A stretch of 64,000 nucleotides of DNA from Deltaproteobacteria bacterium (GCA_016218915.1 JACRCQ010000070.1:1-64000), one strand, 5' to 3'; counted from the first letter of the stretch, positions 16,954 to 25,735 are shown. The notes: a model not told the origin generated them from the letters alone. Program-made: numbers and translations.

Positions 16954-17015
16954 ACCGAGAAGGCGTCCACGGGCGGGCCGTGCACGCCCAACCCGCGTGT
17001 GCGTCCCCACTTCGC

Positions 17016-19028
17016 CTATACAAACCGCTTCGCGAGCCCCGCTATGACCTTCTCCGCGTTGTCTAGCGTCTCGTCATCCGGCCCCTTGCCCGTACGCCAG
17101 TGGTCGACGAGCGCGAGCACCAGTAGCGCTTTCTCTCCGTGCGTCAGGTCGCCCCATCCGTTTTCTTGGTAGACCTCGCGGATGAACTGAACGTTGGTCG
17201 TTGCCTTGGCCTTGGTCGCCTTGAACTTACCCTTGTGCTGCTGCAAGGCCGCGGTGAATTCCCCTCGGCTCACGACATCTTCGACCTCGATCCCAGGTGG
17301 GCCGAGCAAGTCAGGATCGGAGATCAAAGCGACGCCCTGATCGTGCTGTAGCAGTTCTCGTTTGAGCTTCGTCGCCTTGTCGAGTCCGGCCTTGTCCGCG
17401 TCGAGCAACACCACGAGTCGACGTTGTGTCTCCTCGGGGCGCGCGAAGAGTGATACCAACGGCAAGACCCGGGACGTTCCACCTGCGAAAAGGATCACCA
17501 ACTCCTCCGGCAATGACGACCGCTTCCTCTTAGCCAATTCGGCGCTGAGCGTCTTGAGTATCCAGTAGTCCGTTATCCCTTCCACGATCAAGGTCTTCTT
17601 GCCGATGAACAGCGTCTGAGCCACCCCGTAACCGAGCGCCGCTTGAAGCGGGAGGCATGTCTCGTGGTCTCCCTCCGGCTCGGTTGTCGGCGACACCTTG
17701 GTGTGCATGTAGCCCGCCTTCTCGTCCTTCCTCAGGTAAACGGTGCGCACATTGTCGAGGTGGTCGGGATCGACCATGAAGGGCGAGTGCGATGTGTAGA
17801 TGAGCTGATTCCTTTCCGAAACTCGTTGAAAGAAGCTCAGAAGGCGTTGCTGCGCCGTCACGTGCAGATGCAGTCCAGGCTCATCGAGTAGCAGAATCGC
17901 ACCCTGGTGTGCTTTCCCCGACTCTACGAGGAAAGTAAGATAGAACGAAAAGAACCATTGGAACCCCCGGCTGCGCTCTTGAAAGTCAACCTTCCACGGG
18001 TTCTTGTCGTCGGAAACCTGAAGGACGAGATCGTCGCCGTCGGCGCTCATGTGCAGCTTGTGCTCTCGCTGTTGCGGCCACCACTCTTTCCAGTCTCCAG
18101 TTAGCGAAAACGAGGCCGATTCCAGCAGTGTTCGACGTTCCTCCTTGCGACGTTCGACCAGTCCTTGGGCTTCATTCTGCTGCTTCACTATACCAAGGTC
18201 GAGCAGTTCCTTCGGCTGCACATGGGCCCACTCGAACAGGGCCGTCTGCGTGCGGATCTCAGGATCTGGAGTGCTCGACCGCTTGAGGAAGTCGGGTAGG
18301 TAGATCCGGGTCTTGAGGATTCCGTACTCGTCGAAGTAGATGAATGCTGGAATCCTCGCGATGAGGAAGGTGTTCACGTCAGCAAGACGCTCAGCCCCCG
18401 AGCGTGCGGTTGTTGCAGCATTCAGGCTTGCGACAGCGTCCGCGTCCAACAACTTGAGCTGGAGCGCTTGCGCCTTTGCAGCGGCGGCAAGGGCCGCCGC
18501 CGCTTGACGAACCCGGCCGTAGTCGGCGCTCGTCACTGCGGCGAGTAGGGCCTGCGCTTGCTGCCGCAAAGGCGCCACGACGTCCACTCCCTGCGCATTC
18601 GCTTCCGCTGGCAGCTCTGCCAGCAACTCAGAGAGGTCCTTCGCTTTCGAGAGATCGTCGTTCTCGACCTGTACGGCGGGTTGTAGCGTGGTCTTGCCCT
18701 GGTACGTGGTGGTCAACGAGATGTGGGACGGTGGTTCCGATCCGAATTCCGTTCTGAATGCGTCCACGTCATCGTCGCCAAGCTGAAACTCCAGCACGGT
18801 CGCGACCGGGTCGCTGCCCCTCGCCCGCACATAGTCGTGCTTCGGGTAATCGTAGAGCATGTCGAACTTGCGGTTCGCGACGTTGCGGCTCTTCCAGATC
18901 GCTTGGAGCACGGCCGACTTTCCGGCCTCGTTCTGCCCAAGCAGACAGGTCACGTCGGGCCGAACCTCGACTCGGCCGGAATCCACCACTGTCTTGTAGT
19001 TCTGAATCCGGAACGCAACGAGCCTCAT
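17016..19028 (-). CDS. OLD-family ATP-dependent endonuclease
   Basis: 670 residues with the complete overcoming-lysogenization-defect (OLD) layout. ABC-type ATPase: RIQNYKTV start, Walker A GQNEAGKS (31-38), signature-like SRGFQW (353-358), Walker B ILLLDEPGLHLH (378-389), and TSHSPFMVD. TOPRIM nuclease domain: TLIVEGITDYW (Glu483) and LLDADKAG (Asp543, Asp545). P2 Old and the GajA subunit of Gabija share this fold. No UvrD-like GajB lies next to it, so it is not Gabija as such. ATG at 19028 has GGAAGGTGG upstream. It follows the M78 peptidase gene by 131 bp on the same strand and is probably the third gene of that cassette. Confidence 0.92.
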   Translation of the reverse strand: MRLVAFRIQNYKTVVDSGRVEVRPDVTCLLGQNEAGKSAVLQAIWKSRNVANRKFDMLYDYPKHDYVRARGSDPVATVLEFQLGDDDVDAFRTEFGSEPPSHISLTTTYQGKTTLQPAVQVENDDLSKAKDLSELLAELPAEANAQGVDVVAPLRQQAQALLAAVTSADYGRVRQAAAALAAAAKAQALQLKLLDADAVASLNAATTARSGAERLADVNTFLIARIPAFIYFDEYGILKTRIYLPDFLKRSSTPDPEIRTQTALFEWAHVQPKELLDLGIVKQQNEAQGLVERRKEERRTLLESASFSLTGDWKEWWPQQREHKLHMSADGDDLVLQVSDDKNPWKVDFQERSRGFQWFFSFYLTFLVESGKAHQGAILLLDEPGLHLHVTAQQRLLSFFQRVSERNQLIYTSHSPFMVDPDHLDNVRTVYLRKDEKAGYMHTKVSPTTEPEGDHETCLPLQAALGYGVAQTLFIGKKTLIVEGITDYWILKTLSAELAKRKRSSLPEELVILFAGGTSRVLPLVSLFARPEETQRRLVVLLDADKAGLDKATKLKRELLQHDQGVALISDPDLLGPPGIEVEDVVSRGEFTAALQQHKGKFKATKAKATTNVQFIREVYQENGWGDLTHGEKALLVLALVDHWRTGKGPDDETLDNAEKVIAGLAKRFV

Positions 19029-19159
19029 GAGTGACCACCTTCCCATCGGATCGTGAACGTCAGCCTCTGCATCGCGACCCATGATCCTCGGTGAGGACGG
19101 AAAAATCAATGGCCGCCGACTTGATGAGCCGCGCAGTGGCCGGTGTCAGTTCGGGAAAC

Positions 19160-20107
19160 CTACTCTTCGAGGAACGCCGACAGCACGAGTCTCGTACCAT
19201 TCTCCGAAGATCCCCAAGCAACCGCGTCAACACGGAACCTTCCCTTCAACGAACCGATCTCCACTTCTTCCGTTCGGCTCGCGCTCGCGTTGCCGTCGCT
19301 AGAAGACGCAACCTCAGCGATCAGCGAGGACCTTCTCGCGTGACAACGACCAACCGGAATGAACGCTCCGCCGCAAAGATGCCATGAAGGTGTGAGTCTT
19401 GAGGCGAGTGCCGCGTCTCGGGCTGCAGCAGGGTTGATGCGCCACAGGATCAATCCTGCGACCGATCCGAAAGACTTCACGTCGGGATCACCGACGCGCG
19501 CTGCCGCCGCATGGAGGGTCACATCGGCCCGCCGAGCGGCGTTCATGCATTCGAGCACCACGTTCGATGCGTAGGACGTGTCCGCGTACGCGTGCCGCAT
19601 CAGCAGGACCCTGCCGGCGTATTCGGCGATGGCCTCTTCGGCTGGGGTACTTTCAAGGCGCGCGGTGAACCTATCGATCCCGCTCGCACGACGGTGCAGC
19701 AGGTAGTGGCCGATCTCATGGCCCACGGCGATCCGGGCTCGCACGAAGTCAATCCCTGCCGGCAGCCGTATGAGCGGCTGCGCGGGATCCAGCGATAGAG
19801 ACCCCGTGTGACCGCTGAACTTCTCCGAAGACAGGCCGCGACTCGCCCTTTTCGCCGTTCGTTTGGGAGCGCCCTCGAGACGAATATCGCAGACGCGACA
19901 CAACTCGCTAGCGCTCACTCGCAGGCGCTCGTGTCCAGATTGAAGGCCGCATGCTGCTAGCACACGATCTGCCGCAACCTCCATCGCCGCGATTGCTGTC
20001 GCGGCTCCGGCCTCTGAACGGAACCTTTTCAGGGGAAGCGGCAACTCCGTTCCGGTGCTCTCAAGCTTGTGGAGCATCGCAAGCTGGGGATCGGCGGGCG
20101 TGTTCAC
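19160..20107 (-). CDS. ImmA/IrrE-type (M78) zinc metallopeptidase
   Basis: 315 residues. The zinc motif HEIGH is at 130-134 (ARIAVGHEIGHYLLHRR), with a downstream Glu in EEAIAEYAGRVLLM (about 157-170) as third ligand, the standard COG2856/DUF955 pattern. Relatives cleave a partner: ImmA cuts the ICEBs1 repressor, IrrE/PprI cuts DdrO. An N-terminal Cys pair (CRVC, about 70-73) and a C-terminal beta-rich region (about 220-315) are extra. There is no HTH repressor gene beside it. Instead its GTG start overlaps the stop of the HD dNTPase-like gene (GTGA), so the two are translationally coupled; it may cleave or switch that enzyme, or cut a repressor elsewhere. Confidence 0.87.
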   Translation of the reverse strand: MNTPADPQLAMLHKLESTGTELPLPLKRFRSEAGAATAIAAMEVAADRVLAACGLQSGHERLRVSASELCRVCDIRLEGAPKRTAKRASRGLSSEKFSGHTGSLSLDPAQPLIRLPAGIDFVRARIAVGHEIGHYLLHRRASGIDRFTARLESTPAEEAIAEYAGRVLLMRHAYADTSYASNVVLECMNAARRADVTLHAAAARVGDPDVKSFGSVAGLILWRINPAAARDAALASRLTPSWHLCGGAFIPVGRCHARRSSLIAEVASSSDGNASASRTEEVEIGSLKGRFRVDAVAWGSSENGTRLVLSAFLEE

Positions 20108-22257
20108 ACTTTCTCGCTGTCGGAAGGCTTCACGCCGGGAATTGTGAGCTGCTTGTCGTTGGGGACTTGCTCTTGCGCTCCGGTCATCGATTGCCTCGTG
20201 ATGTCCCGAATGACTCGGGTTGTTCGTTCACGAGCGCTTTCACCTTCTCCATGACGCATCCGTATCGTCGCCCCGATGTCGATCTGGTGGATGATGTCCG
20301 GCAACAGATTCCATGCGAACGAATCGTTCAGGTCACCTGCAAGCAGGCCGTACGGATTCCCGACATCGCCGTCTGCGAGCCGTTCGCTGAGCAGCTTGTC
20401 ATTCGGAAATCCGATGCAGCGCCTCAGGACTTCGGCTACGAGAGTGCGCTTCGCTTCGTGGATCGGATCTAGATATGCGTGGAACTGCCATATCGATTTG
20501 TACATGCGCTCCACGGCCTGGATCTCGTCACTGTACGGTTCGAGTGACTCCGGGCTGACGGAGTTCACGTCGCGCAGATGGGCAACCTTCGTCAGATCAG
20601 CGCCAACGACGAGCGCCTGGGCTACTTTCATCGACATTTTGCGCTTCGGGCAGTGGATGACCACGGCCCCGAACGGAATGTGGCAGGTCCTCTCCACTTC
20701 TCGCTCGAGCGCGAAGCGCCGCGCAGGATCGACGTAGGTGTTGGCGATTGTCTCGTCGTTCGCCCCGCCGCTATGCATCACGCCAGGTCGAAGTCGGAAC
20801 ACCAGCTTGTGGAAGCGCCGACTTTGAAGATGCCACAGAAGCAAGCGTGCTCCGGTGACCCTTCCCTTCGCGATCTCAACGGCGTCCGATGCAGAACGTG
20901 CTTCTGCAAGGATGTGCGAAAGGCAATCTTGGACCAATTCCTCCCGGCGGGTGGCGGCGCGGCCGATGGCCCCAGCCCGCGCAGACGGTGCGGGGTGCGA
21001 CGTCGTCAACTCCTCAGCCAGACGTTCGCCAAGATCGACGAGCATCCTGATGAACTCCTGGTCTCCGAGCACTTGTAGCCACACAGGCAGACTCGCCATC
21101 CCTAGCAATTGAACCGCCGTCCCCAACATCGCACCCGCAGCGCACTTGGTCGGGTGAAACAGGACGCGCTCGTTGATCAGGTATCTCGCCTTGAGAATGC
21201 CGCTCATTTCCGACAGCACATCATGGCGCATCTTGTCGGTGAAGAACTGCAGCGCGAGTCGAACGCATGGCTGGCGCGTGGGAGAAAGCCCATCCTTCAC
21301 CGAGACCGCACAAACGTACCTGATGAGTCGGTCATCGAACTGCACGCGCAGAGCAGCGTTGCCCGGATCTCGGCGAGCGTAGTCGAGCAGGTCAGCGCAG
21401 ATCGTGTTTCCCACGATGTCAACGAAGAATGCATCTCGATGAAGGACGACGTCGCACGGCGGAAGCTCGCCATCGAGCGTTCGAACGACTGCAGAAACGA
21501 GGAGGGGCGGCACGTCGGGCGAATGGTCCTGACCGCTGGAGTGGAGGAACTCGATTTGAATCAAGAGAGAGAACGCACATTCCAGCTCCCGCAAGAGCTT
21601 GGCGAGCGGGTGGCGCTTGTCCCCCAACGTGGCGGCCACCTCTTCTGCCCATCTGGTGACTTCCTTGGGGATCTCGAGGTGCGCCAGAGCGTCGAACATG
21701 TCCGGATCCGGCGCATGAATGCCCAGCTCGGTAGTCCACAAGTAGAGGAGTTGGGCAACGAGCGCGTCGAAGAAGCGAATCTGCCGAGCAGGGTCGTCGT
21801 GCTTCTCTTGGAAGACGCAGACTTCGTCCTCAAGTGTGTGGCCGAATGCGGCATGCGTGAGATCGTGGAGCAGCCCCATGAGCCTCACGACCGGGATCAT
21901 GCGTCGAACTCGCTCCGCCAACTCAGCGCCCGAGATGGACGAGATCGTCCACCCAGCCCCGTTCGTTTGGTTCAATGCATACGCGAACGACTTGGTCTCA
22001 TTTCGACCGAGCCAGACGGCGAGTCGCGTTGCCATCCGCTCGGCGACTTCCGCGACTCCGATCACATGGTTGATGCGCGAATGCACGGCATCTGGGAACA
22101 CGCGATCCGCGAAACCAAGCTGCTTCAGGTTGTAGAGGCGCTGCAACACCGGCGTGTGCAGGATCTCCAGTTCCCATTGCGTGAATTCTTGGTCGCCATA
22201 AAGCGTGGTCCGTACGTTTTTCTTAGCACCGGTGCCGTTCAGGAAATCTAGGGGCAT
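20104..22257 (-). CDS. SAMHD1/dGTPase-like HD-domain protein
   Basis: 717 residues from ATG 22257 (ATG 22275 adds six). The N-terminal HD domain follows the dNTP triphosphohydrolase pattern: LQRLYNLKQLGFADRVFPDAVHSRINHVIGV (split, His59/His64), LLHDLTHAAFGH (His131-Asp132, His135, His140) and FFVDIVGNTICADLLDYARRD (Asp280 onward). It thus probably removes triphosphate from dNTPs or a related nucleotide. The C-terminal 400 residues are long and unassigned, well beyond a minimal dGTPase, and could hold allosteric or partner-binding functions. It heads a cassette with the M78 peptidase (GTGA overlap) and the OLD nuclease. dNTP depletion is an established anti-phage strategy, which fits this context. 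Confidence 0.87.
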   Translation of the reverse strand: MPLDFLNGTGAKKNVRTTLYGDQEFTQWELEILHTPVLQRLYNLKQLGFADRVFPDAVHSRINHVIGVAEVAERMATRLAVWLGRNETKSFAYALNQTNGAGWTISSISGAELAERVRRMIPVVRLMGLLHDLTHAAFGHTLEDEVCVFQEKHDDPARQIRFFDALVAQLLYLWTTELGIHAPDPDMFDALAHLEIPKEVTRWAEEVAATLGDKRHPLAKLLRELECAFSLLIQIEFLHSSGQDHSPDVPPLLVSAVVRTLDGELPPCDVVLHRDAFFVDIVGNTICADLLDYARRDPGNAALRVQFDDRLIRYVCAVSVKDGLSPTRQPCVRLALQFFTDKMRHDVLSEMSGILKARYLINERVLFHPTKCAAGAMLGTAVQLLGMASLPVWLQVLGDQEFIRMLVDLGERLAEELTTSHPAPSARAGAIGRAATRREELVQDCLSHILAEARSASDAVEIAKGRVTGARLLLWHLQSRRFHKLVFRLRPGVMHSGGANDETIANTYVDPARRFALEREVERTCHIPFGAVVIHCPKRKMSMKVAQALVVGADLTKVAHLRDVNSVSPESLEPYSDEIQAVERMYKSIWQFHAYLDPIHEAKRTLVAEVLRRCIGFPNDKLLSERLADGDVGNPYGLLAGDLNDSFAWNLLPDIIHQIDIGATIRMRHGEGESARERTTRVIRDITRQSMTGAQEQVPNDKQLTIPGVKPSDSEKV

Positions 22258-22382
22258 GGCATTCTCCGCGGGCATGATGCTTCCGACGCGCTGGTCGCAC
22301 CAACCGCACGTCCGAATGATGGCCGCGCGAGAACGCTTGCGCAACAGCGTACGTCTTGGCTCCAAGGTGAGCCCGTCGAGCG

Positions 22383-22613
22383 CTAGCGAGGGGTGGCGCG
22401 CGACAACAGGGCGGAGATCGTTGCTGCGGCGATGTTTGCCCCCTCCAGGTCTCCTGCCCCCGCCAGCACCTGCAGGTGCCGGGCAAGGTCGGCCACCAGG
22501 GCCAGCCGGGGGTGGGACGGGCCCCCGTGGCCCAAACCGTGGCCCAAACCCGCTTGCCCCCCAACGAGCGTCGCGGCCCCCCCGTCGGGGGAAAGCATCG
22601 CGATCTCGTTACT
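22383..22613 (-). pseudogene. Displaced 3' end of the island integrase gene
   Basis: 76 codons plus stop that continue the integrase reading frame exactly across the att repeat. The repeat codes VGVQVPSFAQ in the same frame at both ends; on the left the next codon is host sequence, here it is element sequence beginning SNEIAML. The tail (ALVADLARHLQVLAGAGDLE, then ...AAATISALL) looks like real protein. It is non-functional on its own while integrated, having no start apart from a GTG inside the tRNA, but would be the authentic C-terminus in the circular form. Confidence 0.75.
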
Positions 22614-22668
22614 TTGTGCGAAGGAGGGGACTTGAACCCCTACGGTTTTACCCGCTAGCACCTCAAGC
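22614..22668 (-). repeat. attR: 55-bp repeat, 3' half of intact tRNA-Leu(GAG)
   Basis: Identical to 6317-6371. Here it is continuous with the tRNA 5' half (22669-22698), so this end restores the tRNA gene. The conserved block ends in the anticodon stem, so crossover is expected in the anticodon loop region. Confidence 0.95.
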
Positions 22669-22698
22669 TAGTGCGTCTGCCAGTTCCGCCACCTTCGC
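22617..22698 (-). tRNA. tRNA-Leu(GAG)
   Basis: 82 nt on the minus strand: acceptor GCGAAGG paired with CCTTCGC, discriminator A, no encoded CCA, D-arm GCGGAACTGGCAGACGC, anticodon stem-loop CTAGC-TTGAGGT-GCTAG with anticodon GAG (22664-22662), long type II variable arm, and T-arm AGGGG-TTCAAGT-CCCCT. Intact, but its 3' half and everything downstream now come from the island. Confidence 0.95.
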
Positions 22699-22770
22699 GT
22701 GCGAACCAACGTGCGGCAAGATATGCGCCTGCCCCCCAAAGTCAAGCCGGAATCCTCTCCCGTGGCCGCC

Positions 22771-23865
22771 TTAAACCGCGTCCTCTCCAAGGATCGCTGC
22801 CACGATCTCCCCCATCTCGAACGGCTTGCGGATCCACGCGCACGCCGCTTCCATCGCTTCCTTGGGCGGCGACCCCGCAGACCCTGAAATCAGCACCACG
22901 CGCACGGACGGGCTCGATGCCCGCATCGACGCCAACGCCCCCGCCGAATCCCCAGCCAATGGCGATAGATCGATCAGTGCAGCGTCGAACAATCCAGACG
23001 CGATCACCACCCGCAGCGCTGCAGCGTCGGTCGCGGTCACAACTTCCGCTCCCCTCGCTTCAAGCCCGGTTTGCAGCAGACACAGCACCGCATCGTCATC
23101 GTCGAACACCAGCACCCGGCGCCCTGACAAGGATGCCCGTTTGCGCGACACCGGACATGAGTGGGTCCGGCTACCCGCCACCGGCCAGGTAACCTCGAAC
23201 CGCGCACCCTGCTCGGATTCCAGCATCCGCAACGAACCGCCCTGGCTCTCTGCCAGTGCACGAGAATGCGGCAACCCGATGCCGCTGCCTCCCGGACGCG
23301 ACGAAGGCACGCCGTCAAAGATCCGACCGCGCAACGACGGCTCGATCCCTGGACCTTGATCGGTCACGACGATGTGAACGTTGGAGCCGTCCGAGCTGGC
23401 CTCGAGCAACACCGTCGTTTCGGGCGGCGAGAACGCTACCGCGTTGAGCACGATGTTGGTCAGCACCTGGAGCGCTTCTGGCCACCCGACGAGAGTCTCC
23501 GTCCCGTGCGCGCTCATCCGCACTTCGACCGAAACGCCGCGACGTCCAGCCTGGGGCTCAGCGCCTGCGATCGCATCGCGCAAGAGCGCAGCGAGATCGT
23601 TGGGCCCGTCCGAGTCGAGCGCACGCGTTGCGCCGATCGCGCGAAGTGCGATGCCCCTGCCGTGACGAGCCCACGCCTGCGCAGCATTCAGACCAGAAGA
23701 CGCGCCTCCTGCCGCATCGCGCGAAGCCAGGTCGAGCAGACCCAACACCACGGTCAGCGCGTTCGCGACGTCATGCAGTGCCCCCCGCAAGTCCTGCTGT
23801 GCGTTGATGCCGGCTGGTCCGGAACCGCTGCCCGGAGCCGGCGCTGCGTTACGTTCCTCGGGCAC
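22771..23865 (-). CDS. Hybrid histidine kinase with C-terminal receiver
   Basis: 364 residues. A short dimerisation helix with phospho-acceptor His31 (RGALHDVANALTVV), an ATPase domain with N-box (QVLTNIVLNAVAFSP), G1 (DQGPGIEP) and G2 (GSGIGLPHS), then a receiver domain with FDDDDAV acidic pocket, phospho-acceptor Asp299 (ALIDLSP) and Lys347 (RKPFE). There is no sensor domain or membrane segment, so it probably takes its signal from another protein. Start GTG 23865. It is the first host gene to the right of the island. Confidence 0.87.
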   Translation of the reverse strand: MPEERNAAPAPGSGSGPAGINAQQDLRGALHDVANALTVVLGLLDLASRDAAGGASSGLNAAQAWARHGRGIALRAIGATRALDSDGPNDLAALLRDAIAGAEPQAGRRGVSVEVRMSAHGTETLVGWPEALQVLTNIVLNAVAFSPPETTVLLEASSDGSNVHIVVTDQGPGIEPSLRGRIFDGVPSSRPGGSGIGLPHSRALAESQGGSLRMLESEQGARFEVTWPVAGSRTHSCPVSRKRASLSGRRVLVFDDDDAVLCLLQTGLEARGAEVVTATDAAALRVVIASGLFDAALIDLSPLAGDSAGALASMRASSPSVRVVLISGSAGSPPKEAMEAACAWIRKPFEMGEIVAAILGEDAV

Positions 23866-23974
23866 GAACGAAGCTTAAGCCATTCCAGGCTCGTGCGGTA
23901 CTTAACACGTACGGGGGATGCCTGGGTCGCGAGCAATCTTCACGAGTCCAAGGCGTGACCCGCTCGATCGCCCT

Positions 23975-25735
23975 TCACTTCTGCAGCTGAGAAGGCAGGA
24001 GCAGCCGGTAGTGGCCCCCCTCGTTGCTTCGCGTTTCCGCGATCAGAACCGCGCCCTGCACTGCCTCACCTTTGCGCGCGCTCGTGCCGTTTGCCGCCAG
24101 CGGCGCGTAGGCCCGGATCCGCGCCTGCTGCACCGCACCCCATGCATCGCGCAACGTCCCCTCCACCACCAGCGGGTAGCTCGTGGTCATGGCGCCCAGA
24201 TCCAACGGCTGAGGTCCGTCTGCCTTCACTTCCACTGCGGTCCGGATCAGCCATGGAAACCCGTTCGCTTCATCGGTCTGGGCCGAAAGCAAGAACGTGC
24301 CAGGGTCCACACCCACGGCGAAGGCGCCGTCAGCCGCGGTGAGCCCGCTCGCGCTTCGCGGAAGCACGTTTGCCATGCCGAGGGATGTCTCCAGGACGCT
24401 CGCAGGCTTGCCCCAGGGAGCCAGGCCGACCTGGATGCCAGCGATCCCTGCTCCCTGGAGAGGATCGCGGGCCGAACCCGTAACGCTGATCGCAGGCTCG
24501 AGCAGGATCGTGCGGCCCGCCTGGACGGTCGAAGAAGCAGCCACGGTCCAGACCTCCTGGCGGATCGCGCTGGTGGCGTCAGGTGGCACCACAACGAGCT
24601 TGTAGGTACCAGGCACCAGCTTTGCCTCGATCATGCCGTCCGCATCCGATTGCACCGTGGTCTCGTAGACCGCGGTGAGACCATCGGGCGCATCAGCCAG
24701 CTCCGTGCTTCGCAAGGTAACCGAAGCGTTCTTGATCGGCGCATGCGAGCCTGCGGATTCGACACGGGCCCGTACGGTCGTCGACGACCACTTGAGCTGC
24801 GTGATGTCGAGGCCGATGGAGTGGTCGTTGTCAAAGTCGATCACCGACATGTCCCACAGGATCGAGGGGGCAACGACATCCTTTGGGGGCGAGATGCGCA
24901 GGAGCGGGACCTTTGTGACGTCTGCCGGCTGGGCGTAGAACAGGAACCCAAGTGGCACCGATGGCCCTTCCTTGAGCGTCCTGGGAGTGGAAAGCGTCTT
25001 GCCGCCCACCGGCTCGAGCACCTCGATCGACCATCCCAGAATACTCTCCGATGTTGAGACGTTGATTGAGCCCTTCAGCTCGATGATGGATATGGTGGTG
25101 GGCCACGCATACGCAGCACCCTCGGTGAAATCCTGCTTGGGCAGGAAGACCGGAGGCATCGGACAATCGCCGAGCGCGGTCACGTACAAGTCGTAGAAAG
25201 CAGGGGGAAGCGACAGGTGATAGCGCCAACCGCCTGCTTCTCTGGCTGCGTCAGCTTCGACCGAAAACGTGGGCAGCCCGTACCCACTATCGGAGCGAGT
25301 CGCCGTCACGTGCACCGGCAGCGAGGAGTCCGCATCGTTGACGCAGCCGTCGAACAAGTTCTGGTAGGCGTCCAGCGAGAGCGAATCGAGCACGATCTTC
25401 CCGGTCACGTCTGCATACGGTGGCAGCGTGAGGTCCCGCGGGTTGGTCCCTTCAGACAGATCGGCGATTTGAAGGAACGAATCGCCTGCTCCGAAGTGCG
25501 CAGAAGTCGGGGGCACGACCTCGAACACCACCGTTTCCAGCGTGCTGGTCGACGAAACGCAGATCGTTGCTCCGGCGCAGGCCCCATTGGGCGCGCAGTC
25601 CGCGTCGATCTTGCAGCTGTTCGCGACGACAGGCTGCTTTTCCGCTGTGTCGAAGGAAGGCACCGAGCATGCAGCGATGCCTGCCAGCGCGCTCGCCAGC
25701 ATCCATCTCGTTGCGCTCCTGGGCCTTCGTGACAT
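23975..25735 (-). CDS. Lipoprotein with carboxypeptidase-regulatory-like repeats
   Basis: 586 residues with N-terminal signal peptide and lipobox (ALAGIAAC). A Cys-rich segment (CKIDADCAPNGACAGATIC, about 41-59) is followed by several beta-sandwich units whose sequence (ASGLTAADGAFAVGVDPGTFLL; VEGTLRDAWG...) suggests carboxypeptidase-regulatory/CarboxypepD_reg-like folds used as binding modules. Probably outer-membrane or surface-displayed. The start at 25735 is 7 bp after the stop of the upstream gene at 25743, so they form an operon. No enzyme motif seen. Confidence 0.65.
   Translation of the reverse strand: MSRRPRSATRWMLASALAGIAACSVPSFDTAEKQPVVANSCKIDADCAPNGACAGATICVSSTSTLETVVFEVVPPTSAHFGAGDSFLQIADLSEGTNPRDLTLPPYADVTGKIVLDSLSLDAYQNLFDGCVNDADSSLPVHVTATRSDSGYGLPTFSVEADAAREAGGWRYHLSLPPAFYDLYVTALGDCPMPPVFLPKQDFTEGAAYAWPTTISIIELKGSINVSTSESILGWSIEVLEPVGGKTLSTPRTLKEGPSVPLGFLFYAQPADVTKVPLLRISPPKDVVAPSILWDMSVIDFDNDHSIGLDITQLKWSSTTVRARVESAGSHAPIKNASVTLRSTELADAPDGLTAVYETTVQSDADGMIEAKLVPGTYKLVVVPPDATSAIRQEVWTVAASSTVQAGRTILLEPAISVTGSARDPLQGAGIAGIQVGLAPWGKPASVLETSLGMANVLPRSASGLTAADGAFAVGVDPGTFLLSAQTDEANGFPWLIRTAVEVKADGPQPLDLGAMTTSYPLVVEGTLRDAWGAVQQARIRAYAPLAANGTSARKGEAVQGAVLIAETRSNEGGHYRLLLPSQLQK

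Larger units (their letters stand above)
6317..22668. mobile_element. 16.3-kb defence-type genomic island in tRNA-Leu(GAG)
   Basis: A region flanked by a perfect 55-bp direct repeat (6317-6371 and 22614-22668). The right copy forms the 3' half of an intact tRNA-Leu(GAG); the left copy is only the duplicated tRNA 3' half. An integrase sits immediately inside the left end and the cargo begins after it. Cargo: HD hydrolase, PD-(D/E)XK nuclease, PLD-like protein, large helical protein, MCM-like ATPase, OLD nuclease, M78 peptidase, SAMHD1-like HD protein. There are no capsid, tail, relaxase or type IV secretion genes. Several cargo genes, notably 8612-10481, look less GC-rich than the flanking chromosome, consistent with transfer. 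Both ends are intact, so excision may still be possible. Confidence 0.92.

Noticed and set aside
17016..19028. Gabija system
   Set aside because: The OLD/GajA-like protein is present but no UvrD-like GajB is adjacent; neighbours are an M78 peptidase and a hypothetical gene.
22258..22382. Extra gene upstream of the SAMHD1-like protein
   Set aside because: The frame extends but reads as Arg-rich sequence with no homology-like features; I see only the likely promoter region there.
6317..22668. Prophage or conjugative element
   Set aside because: No capsid, portal, terminase, tail, lysis, relaxase or type IV secretion genes among the readable frames.
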